From positions 1-48,295 of the forward strand of contig JAUIJZ010000012.1 in the NCBI GenBank assembly GCA_030430715.1: a DNA stretch of 48,295 nucleotides, read 5' to 3'. Every line of letters starts with the position of its first letter. The stretch's first letter is position 1. The DNA comes from Alphaproteobacteria bacterium (GTDB lineage: Bacteria; Pseudomonadota; Alphaproteobacteria; Caulobacterales; Aquidulcibacteraceae). The position numbers and the translations under genes were made by a program. The notes under the pieces were generated by a model, which worked only from the letters and a program-made list of their open reading frames with translations, did no database searches and had not been told where the DNA came from. This document shows positions 42,280-48,295 of the stretch, piece by piece.

Positions 42280-44133
42280 CTAGCCCTCCAGCGCCTCACT
42301 CGCTTCCAGCCAAGACGCCTCGGCCCGCGCCAGCGCCGTTGCGGCGTGGGTACGTTCTTTCAGCAAGCTCTCGCCGCGCGCGCGGTCTTCAGTAAAGAGA
42401 TTGGGATTGGCCAGCGCCGCATCGATGCGCGCCAGCGCGGCCTGCGCCTGCTCCATCTCCTTTTCCGCTGTCTCCAGCTTGCGCTGCAGCGTGTATTTTG
42501 AAGACTTTGGCTTCGCTTCGGCAGGCGCTGTCGACTCGGCGCGCTTCGGCGCGTCATCGTCTTTTGGCCGGTCCGCCGCGGCGACGAGCTTGCGATAATC
42601 TTCCAGATCGCCGTCATATTGGCGCGCGCGCCCATGATAGACGAGCCACAACCGATCCGCGCACGCCTCGGCTAAGTAGATGTCGTGCGTGATCAGCAGC
42701 ACCGCGCCTTCATATTCATTGATGGCGTGAATCAACGCCTCGCGGCTGTCGATATCCAAGTGCGAGGTCGGTTCGTCCAAAATCAAAACGTGCGGTTTCG
42801 AATGCGCCAGCAACCCTAACAGCAGGCGCACTTTCTCGCCGCCGCTGAGGTTCTGCACCTTGGTGTCGATCTTCTCGGCGCCAAAGCCCATGCGCGCCGC
42901 CAACGAACGCAATTTCGGCGGCGCCCAATCAGGCTCCAGATCGCGCACGTGCTCCAGCACGGTTTCGCCTTCGCGCAATTCGTCGAGCTGATCCTGGCTG
43001 AAATAGCCCATCACCGCTTTGCCCGAGGCGACACGCTTGCCCGAAAGCAAAGGCAGACGCGCGGCAATGGATTTTACGAGCGTCGTTTTGCCTTGCCCGT
43101 TCGGGCCGATCACCACAATGCGGTCGTCATGGTCGAGCCGCAGCGAAACCTGTTTCAGAACGGGCTTGCCTTCGACATAGCCGAGATCGGTTTCGTCCAG
43201 CACCACCAGCGGCGACGCCAATTGCGCTGGCGCATCGAAATGGAACGGCACCGTGCGCGACTCGAGCGGCACGGCGATGTCTTGCATCTTCTCCAATTGC
43301 TTGATGCGGCTTTGCGCCTGGGTTGCCTTCGACGCCTTGGCGCGGAAGCGATCGATGAATTTCTGCAAATGCGCGCGCTGCGCATCCTGCTTGGCCTTCA
43401 TCGATGACGCCAGCGCCATGCGCTCTGCTTTCTTCTTCAGATAGGCGTCATAGCCGCCAACGAAGACTTCCAGCCTGCAATCGTCGAGCGCGAGAATGTG
43501 CGTCACCGAGCGGTTGAGCATCTCGCGGTCATGGCTGACGCAGACCACGGTATGCGGATAGGTGCGCAGATATTCTTCCAGCCACGCCGCCCCTTCCAGA
43601 TCGAGATAATTGGTCGGCTCATCCAGGATCAGCAGCTCAGGCGCCGAAAACAGCACGCCCGCCAGCGCCGCACGCATGCGCCAACCGCCGGAAAACTCCC
43701 GCGCCGGACGCGTCAGATCGTCCTGCTCGAAACCCAGTCCAATCATGATCGCCGAAGCGCGCGCTTCGGCGCTATAGGCGTCGATCTCTGCCAGGCGCAT
43801 GTGAATGTCGGCGATGCGCTGGGGATCGGTCGCGATTTCCGCTTCGGCCATCAGCGCGGTCATCTCTTCATCGGCAGCCAAAACCAAATCCAGAAGCGGC
43901 GTCTCGACCTGCGGCGCCTCCTGCGCAACGAAGCCCATGCGCGCGCCGCGCCGGATTCGGATTGCGTTATCGGTGTTTTCGGCCTCATCGCGGATCAAGC
44001 GTAGCAGCGTGGTCTTGCCGGTCCCGTTGCGGCCGACCAAGCCAACCTTCCACCCCTCGGCGATGAAGGCGGAGGCATTCTCAAACAGCACTCTTGCGCC
44101 GATGCGGTAGGTGAGATCGGCAATTTCAAGCAT
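42280..44133 (-). CDS. ABC-F family ATPase
   Basis: 617 residues with two ATP-binding cassettes and no membrane segment. Walker A motifs are GRNGTGKTT (first) and GPNGQGKTT (second). Signature motifs are EFSGGWRMR and NLSGGEKVR, and Walker B regions are LLILDEPTNYLDLE and VLILDEPTSHLDID. A charged linker with QSRIKQLEKMQ joins them and a coiled-coil C-terminus follows (KYTLQRKLETAEKEMEQAQA). This fits the YheS/Uup-type ABC-F proteins, which act on ribosomes in translation or resolve stalled ones. Which subfamily is not decided. Divergent from the next rightward genes. Confidence 0.93.
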   Translation of the reverse strand: MLEIADLTYRIGARVLFENASAFIAEGWKVGLVGRNGTGKTTLLRLIRDEAENTDNAIRIRRGARMGFVAQEAPQVETPLLDLVLAADEEMTALMAEAEIATDPQRIADIHMRLAEIDAYSAEARASAIMIGLGFEQDDLTRPAREFSGGWRMRAALAGVLFSAPELLILDEPTNYLDLEGAAWLEEYLRTYPHTVVCVSHDREMLNRSVTHILALDDCRLEVFVGGYDAYLKKKAERMALASSMKAKQDAQRAHLQKFIDRFRAKASKATQAQSRIKQLEKMQDIAVPLESRTVPFHFDAPAQLASPLVVLDETDLGYVEGKPVLKQVSLRLDHDDRIVVIGPNGQGKTTLVKSIAARLPLLSGKRVASGKAVMGYFSQDQLDELREGETVLEHVRDLEPDWAPPKLRSLAARMGFGAEKIDTKVQNLSGGEKVRLLLGLLAHSKPHVLILDEPTSHLDIDSREALIHAINEYEGAVLLITHDIYLAEACADRLWLVYHGRARQYDGDLEDYRKLVAAADRPKDDDAPKRAESTAPAEAKPKSSKYTLQRKLETAEKEMEQAQAALARIDAALANPNLFTEDRARGESLLKERTHAATALARAEASWLEASEALEG

Positions 44134-44246
44134 CGTAAAGCGCTGCGCCCCCTTTCGGCATAGACCGGTCGTCTAGTCCGTATTCCTCTGTACTTGCAAC
44201 TGGGGCGGGGCTGCTTCGCTCTCACCACTGCGTCATATTTGTATTC

Positions 44247-44465
44247 ATGGGCGCACCCTTGAATTTCTTCGCCGACGCATTGGCGCTTGCCGACACTGGC
44301 GCATTCCGTAACGCGGCCAAGATGCGGCCCGCACTCATGCTGCTTTCGCTCGACACGGGCATGGCGGATCATTTGCTGGCGCAGCCCGATCTGCGCCAGT
44401 GCCTCGATGCACGTTGCCGCAGGGCGGCGCGCCAATATGGGCGCACGGCGGCCAGCATCTCCTAA
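44247..44465 (+). CDS. Possible small protein of unknown function
   Basis: 72 residues starting MGAPLNFFADALALADTGAF. Codon choice looks coding (mostly G or C in the third position) and it stands alone in the 377-bp gap between the ABC-F gene and the symporter. A helical, Ala/Leu-rich protein with two Cys residues near the end is predicted. There is no clear ribosome-binding site and no recognised family, so it may be a chance frame. The flanking bases 44134-44246 hold nothing else that I can name. Confidence 0.4.
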   Translation: MGAPLNFFADALALADTGAFRNAAKMRPALMLLSLDTGMADHLLAQPDLRQCLDARCRRAARQYGRTAASIS

Positions 44466-44510
44466 CGCCCGCTTGCATCGCCTGATGGGGGAAACTACCA
44501 CCGCATCCCT

Positions 44511-45527
44511 ATGGGCTGGGTCACAAAATGGTGGCGGCATCTAGCTGCGCTTGTCGGCGCGCTGAAGCTCGACCTCTACACCCTACTCATCATCGCCGCC
44601 GTCATTGCCGCCATGCTTCTGCCCGTGCGCGGCGATGCGGCGCTCGCGTTTACATACGCGACCAATGCCGCCATCGGCTTGCTGTTCTTTTTGCACGGCG
44701 CCCGCCTTTCGCGCCAAGCTATCCTTGCCGGTCTCAGCCATTGGCGCCTTCACGCCAGCGTCCTCGCTTTAACTTTCGCGCTGTTTCCGCTGCTCGCGAT
44801 GGCGACGCGGCTAGGATTTGGCAATTGGCTTTCACCCGAACTGATCGCCGGCATCGTTTTCTTGGGCGTGCTGCCATCCACCATTCAATCTTCCGTCACC
44901 TATACGGCCATGGCGCGCGGCGCGGTGCCGGCAGCGATTTGCAGCGCTTCGCTCTCCAATGTGATCGGCGTTTTTTTGACGCCGCTTCTGGCGGCTTTGC
45001 TGATCGGGGCGCACGGAGCAGGCTCATCCCTCGCCAATGTCGGCGCTGTCATCGCGCAAATTCTATTGCCGTTCTTAGCTGGCCATTTGCTGCGTCCGCT
45101 GATTGGCGTATGGCTTGACCGCCGCGCCGCGCTACTCAGCTGGTTCGACCGCGCCGTTATTCTCGCCGTAATTTATCGCGCCTTCAGCGCGTCCATGAGC
45201 CAAGGGCTCTGGAGCGCCATTTCGCTTGCGCAAATCATGACATTGCTCGGCATCGTCATCGTGCTGTTAGCCATCGTGACGTTCGCCGCTTTCACGTTAG
45301 CAAAAGCGCTTAAATTCGAGCGCGCCGATAGCGCGGCGATGGTGTTTTGCGGTTCGCAAAAAAGCCTCGCCTCAGGCGCGCCCATGGCCAGCATTCTTTT
45401 CCCAGCCGCGACAGTAGGCGCGGTTCTGCTTCCGCTAATGCTCTATCACCAGCTACAATTGATAGTGGGCGCCATGCTGGCGCGGCGCTTCACCCAAGCA
45501 GGCGAACCTCTTGAGAGGAAACCATGA
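44511..45527 (+). CDS. Bile acid:sodium symporter-like transporter
   Basis: 338 residues with about ten predicted membrane helices. Family features include ITTLP-like IVFLGVLPSTIQSSVTYTAM, ASLSNVIGVFLTPLLAAL and FCGSQKSLASGAPMASILFP, the last being diagnostic of the SBF/YfeH-type Na+-coupled carriers. It should import an organic anion into the cytoplasm, but the substrate is unknown. Its stop overlaps the start of the carboxylesterase (ATGA, 45524-45527), suggesting that the imported compound or its product is an ester. Ribosome-binding site is weak. Confidence 0.87.
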   Translation: MGWVTKWWRHLAALVGALKLDLYTLLIIAAVIAAMLLPVRGDAALAFTYATNAAIGLLFFLHGARLSRQAILAGLSHWRLHASVLALTFALFPLLAMATRLGFGNWLSPELIAGIVFLGVLPSTIQSSVTYTAMARGAVPAAICSASLSNVIGVFLTPLLAALLIGAHGAGSSLANVGAVIAQILLPFLAGHLLRPLIGVWLDRRAALLSWFDRAVILAVIYRAFSASMSQGLWSAISLAQIMTLLGIVIVLLAIVTFAAFTLAKALKFERADSAAMVFCGSQKSLASGAPMASILFPAATVGAVLLPLMLYHQLQLIVGAMLARRFTQAGEPLERKP

Positions 45528-46993
45528 GCGAAGCCATCATTGCTGAAACCCAGCAAGGAAAATTGGCCGGCGCCAGCGCCAATGGCGTGCGCGCTTGGCT
45601 TGGCGTGCCTTATGCCAAGGCCGGACGCTTCGAAGCGCCGGCGACGCCTCCAGCGTGGAACGGCGTGAGGCAAGCCACATCCATGGGCGCGCAATGCCCG
45701 CAAGGCATGGGCAAACGCACAATGGCGGACGGGCCCGCCTATGGCGAGGATTGCCTCGTCCTCAACATTTGGGCGCCCGAAAAGCCGAGCGCCGCCCCGC
45801 GCCCGGTCTTGTTTTGGATCCATGGCGGCGCGTTTCTCGCTGGCAGCGCCAATCAATATAACGGCGCAGAACTCGCCAAGCGCGGCGACATGATTGTTGT
45901 CGGCATCAATTATCGTGTTGGCGCGCTCGGCTTCGTCAATTTCGGCGAAGCTTTGGGTTTGCCTGCGATCCCATCCAATCTCGGCCTGCGCGATCAGCTC
46001 GCCGCGCTGCGTTGGGTGCATGACAACATCGCCGGCTTTGGCGGCGATCCTGCGCGCGTCACCATTTGCGGACAATCGGCAGGCTCGATGTCGGTTTCGC
46101 TGCTTATGCTGGCGCAAGAGGCGTGGCCCTATTTTAACGGCGCCATCATGCAGAGCGGCGCCGTCAGCCTCATTCATGATCGCGCCATGAGCCTCAAAGT
46201 CGCGCGCCGCTATGCCGATCTGCTCGACCTCAATCAAGGCGGCTTGGAGAAACTCAAATCCATGCCGGTCAAGCAATTGCTCGCAACACAGGGTCAAGTG
46301 CAGTCCAGCATCGGCGAAGCCACCATTCCCGCCGCGCCTTGGTATGATGGCGACCTGTTGCCCGGCTCGCTTCTCGAAGCGCACACTGCGCCGGTCGCAC
46401 AAACGCCGCTCATCGCCGGCTTTACGCGTGACGAGATTCGCACTTTCGAATTTCTCGGCGGACCGGAAATTTTACCGATGAAGCGCGCCTCGCTTGAACG
46501 CATCGTGCGCGCACCATTGCCGTCCTCACAAGCAGAGGCCGTTCTGGCCGCCTATCCCGCCACCAAAGCGGGGCAACGGGCGCTGGCCACCGATCTCAAT
46601 TTCGGCATGCCCACGCGCAATTTCGCCGAGCGGCACGCCCGCCAACAGCCCAGCTGGTTTTATCGCTTCGATTATGCCCATCCGATCGCCGGCGCTTTTC
46701 ACGGGCTCGACCTTGCGTTCATCTGGCCGATCAAAGGTCTCATCGGCGCCGCGCTGCGCGGCGGTCCAAATTCAGGGGTGCGTCGCGCACTCGCAGAACG
46801 GCTGCAAGATCATCTCATCCATTTCGTACAGCACGGCCGACCAATGGCGGACTGGCCGCGCTATGACGCAGGACAATACCCGACTTTGCTGTTCAACAAG
46901 CAGGACAGACTTGTGGACGACCCCGAAGCCGACCGCCGCCGCGCGTGGCAAGGCAAGGATGTGGGCCCCGGCATCACCGCCGCGTTCGACTGA
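45524..46993 (+). CDS. Carboxylesterase/lipase family protein
   Basis: 489 residues of the type B carboxylesterase family. The oxyanion hole is HGGAF (100-104) and the nucleophile is Ser185 in ICGQSAGSMSVSLL, and the late His of the triad is probably in AGAFHGLDLAFIW. GEDCLVLNIWAP and NYRVGALGF are classic blocks. No signal peptide is visible, so it is cytoplasmic. GAGAGGAAACC precedes the ATG, which overlaps the symporter stop. It likely hydrolyses an ester brought in by that carrier. Substrate unknown. Its stop faces the convergent NTF2-like gene 6 bp away. Confidence 0.92.
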   Translation: MSEAIIAETQQGKLAGASANGVRAWLGVPYAKAGRFEAPATPPAWNGVRQATSMGAQCPQGMGKRTMADGPAYGEDCLVLNIWAPEKPSAAPRPVLFWIHGGAFLAGSANQYNGAELAKRGDMIVVGINYRVGALGFVNFGEALGLPAIPSNLGLRDQLAALRWVHDNIAGFGGDPARVTICGQSAGSMSVSLLMLAQEAWPYFNGAIMQSGAVSLIHDRAMSLKVARRYADLLDLNQGGLEKLKSMPVKQLLATQGQVQSSIGEATIPAAPWYDGDLLPGSLLEAHTAPVAQTPLIAGFTRDEIRTFEFLGGPEILPMKRASLERIVRAPLPSSQAEAVLAAYPATKAGQRALATDLNFGMPTRNFAERHARQQPSWFYRFDYAHPIAGAFHGLDLAFIWPIKGLIGAALRGGPNSGVRRALAERLQDHLIHFVQHGRPMADWPRYDAGQYPTLLFNKQDRLVDDPEADRRRAWQGKDVGPGITAAFD

Positions 46994-46999
46994 AGCGCC

Positions 47000-47527
47000 T
47001 TATGGGCGCGGCCCGCGCGCAAACAGGCGCTGCGACAACACTTGATAGCTTGGATCATCGGCGCCCGACGGCGTGAAGCTCTCGGGCATTGGGATCGGCC
47101 GCTTGCTTTGCAAATCGAACGTCACCACACGGCGCGTGAACATCCAGCGCCCGTCAATTTTGGCGTAATTGTCGATATAGCGGACCGCCATCAGATCCTC
47201 GATCGCGCCGCCCTTGCCATCAGGGTAGATGTGATAGGCAATGGCATAGACCTCGCCATCGCCCTTATCGCCATCAACCGAAATGAGATGGTTGCAGATA
47301 TGGTGCCCGCTATAGAGCATGTATGGGAGCGATTGCTCCAGAAATGCGACATAACCTTCAGCGTCGCCATCATATTTATCGCCGTGATGGTCAGTCGCGC
47401 CTTTCGCATAAAGCGTCTTCAAGAGCGCAACATCCTTGCGATCGACGCCGCGTGAATACAGCAAGGCAAGCTCGCGAATTTCATCCTTGGCGATGAGCGC
47501 GTCCAGCGCCTTTTGATCCGCCGCCAT
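47000..47527 (-). CDS. NTF2/SnoaL-like fold protein
   Basis: 175 residues with the cone-shaped alpha+beta NTF2-like pattern: helices at the start (AKDEIRELALLYSRGVDRKD) and then a beta sheet (SGHHICNHLISVDGDKGDGE and KIDGRWMFTRRVVTFDL). The family includes SnoaL-like hydrolase/isomerase and dehydratase folds, but the sequence alone does not give a reaction. It follows the PKHD-type hydroxylase by 12 bp with GGAGGG before its ATG, so the two are probably one transcript. Confidence 0.84.
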   Translation of the reverse strand: MAADQKALDALIAKDEIRELALLYSRGVDRKDVALLKTLYAKGATDHHGDKYDGDAEGYVAFLEQSLPYMLYSGHHICNHLISVDGDKGDGEVYAIAYHIYPDGKGGAIEDLMAVRYIDNYAKIDGRWMFTRRVVTFDLQSKRPIPMPESFTPSGADDPSYQVLSQRLFARGPRP

Positions 47528-47539
47528 GCCTGCCCTCCG

Positions 47540-48223
47540 CTACATCTCCGCCCACATGCGCAGGAGATTGTGATAGACGCCCGTCATCGACACAAGAGAA
47601 GGATGATCAAGGCCGACCTCCTGGGCAAGCCTCTGCACGCTCATGTCCATATCGAACAAAAGCGCCCGCTTCGCATCGTCGCGCACCATAGATTGAATCC
47701 AGAAAAAGCTGGCGATGCGCGCGCCCTGCGTAACGGGCCGGACATGATGCAGGCTCGATGATGGGTAAAGCACCATATCGCCCGCCGGAAGCTTTACGCT
47801 GTGTCCGCCATAGGTATCCTCGACAACCAACTCGCCGCCTTCGTAGGCATCCGGTTCGCTCAAGAACAAAGTTGCTGAGAGATCAGTACGAATTTTCAGA
47901 TCACCCGCGCGATTGCGGCGCACGGCATTATCGACATGATTGGCAAAAAGTTGCCCGCCCTCATACCGATTAAATAAGGGCGGAAACACCGTGTGCGGCA
48001 GCGCCGCAGCAATGAAGAGCGGCATCCGCTCCAGCGCCTGCAAGATAATATCAGCCGCCTGTTTGCGCGCGGGACTTTCCTCATTGAGCTGCATATTGCG
48101 CTTGGCCAGCGCAGCCTGAGGGCCTGACGTCACATTGCCGTCCACCCACTCGCCCGCTTCAATTGACGCGCGCACACGCGCCAGGGCGTCCTTCGACAAG
48201 ACTTCAGGAATGTGCAGCAACAT
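47540..48223 (-). CDS. PKHD-type Fe(II)/2-oxoglutarate hydroxylase (PiuC-like)
   Basis: 227 residues with the double-stranded beta-helix fold. Iron ligands are His96 and Asp98 in FANHVDNAV and His159 in [10 protein letters not shown], and Arg169 in QGARIASF should bind 2-oxoglutarate. [12 protein letters not shown] is typical of the PKHD family (PiuC/YbiX), often linked to iron uptake. No TonB receptor is visible, but the gene ends near the window edge, so it may lie beyond. Target residue or small molecule is unknown. Bases 48224-48295 upstream show no clear promoter. Confidence 0.9.
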   Translation of the reverse strand: MLLHIPEVLSKDALARVRASIEAGEWVDGNVTSGPQAALAKRNMQLNEESPARKQAADIILQALERMPLFIAAALPHTVFPPLFNRYEGGQLFANHVDNAVRRNRAGDLKIRTDLSATLFLSEPDAYEGGELVVEDTYGGHSVKLPAGDMVLYPSSSLHHVRPVTQGARIASFFWIQSMVRDDAKRALLFDMDMSVQRLAQEVGLDHPSLVSMTGVYHNLLRMWAEM

Positions 48224-48295
48224 GCGCGAACCGTCTCCGCTATCGCTTTAGATCGGCGCGGCGCTCCTCGCAAACGATCGCACTTAATATACGAA

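Overview
The window looks like chromosomal DNA from a GC-rich alphaproteobacterium of the Caulobacter/Hyphomonas type (Caulobacterales or Hyphomonadaceae-like). The case rests on a CtrA cell-cycle regulator with a cluster of GANTC (CcrM-type) sites in its promoter region, a CpdR-type single-domain response regulator beside an N-formylglutamate amidohydrolase gene, and a complete-looking Entner-Doudoroff set. I see no insertion sequence, prophage, CRISPR array or rRNA. Gene spacing is very tight, with many ATGA/GTGA overlaps, and base composition looks even throughout.

Layout. 0-4 kb: flagellar export genes fliI-fliJ plus a DUF1275 membrane protein, divergent from ctrA, then a small phasin-like gene. 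4.2-6.5 kb: a CHASE4-like sensor histidine kinase translationally coupled to a TorF-like outer-membrane protein. 6.5-11.1 kb (minus): a PQQ/haem c alcohol dehydrogenase lipoprotein, a TetR regulator, a small beta-rich protein, XdhC and a MobA-like nucleotidyltransferase in one run. 11.2-14.0 kb: PEP carboxylase with a hairpin over its probable ribosome-binding site. 14.1-22.2 kb: a divergent catabolic-looking cluster. Aldehyde dehydrogenase and an MFS transporter read left. A LuxE-like acyl-adenylating enzyme, a LuxC-like acyl-CoA reductase, a VOC protein, a fumarylacetoacetate-hydrolase-type enzyme and a MarR regulator read right. A palindrome lies between the two arms and there are no luciferase genes. 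22.3-26 kb: tRNA-Val(GAC), cpdR, N-formylglutamate amidohydrolase, a candidate small RNA on the minus strand, and typA. 26-31.8 kb: GMC oxidoreductase with its twin-arginine small subunit, two lipoproteins, an XRE regulator, a histidinol-phosphatase-type enzyme and a protein with an internal YFGPxRR repeat. 31.9-34.4 kb: agmatine to putrescine genes (aguA, aguB) around a DsbA-like isomerase. 34.5-40.1 kb: a glycosyltransferase 39 gene and edd, zwf and eda. 40.1-42.3 kb: a PuuD-like amidase divergent from a class III aminotransferase. 42.3-48.2 kb: an ABC-F ATPase, a bile-acid/sodium symporter-like carrier with a carboxylesterase, an NTF2-like protein and a PKHD-type hydroxylase.

How the genes may work together (inference). 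CtrA and CpdR both belong to the circuit in which ClpXP removes CtrA. fliI/fliJ are typical CtrA-dependent flagellar genes. zwf-edd and eda give glucose-6-phosphate to pyruvate plus glyceraldehyde-3-phosphate, apart from the lactonase, which is not here. aguA/aguB make putrescine, and the PuuD/aminotransferase pair could handle downstream gamma-glutamyl or amino intermediates. The LuxE/LuxC pair could reduce an unidentified carboxylic acid to an aldehyde within a degradation pathway.

The points most worth following up are the luciferase-free LuxC/LuxE catabolic cluster, the anti-Shine-Dalgarno small RNA candidate at 23.9 kb, the ppc leader hairpin, and the dense regulatory sequence upstream of ctrA. 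All calls come from reading the sequence; no database search was run.
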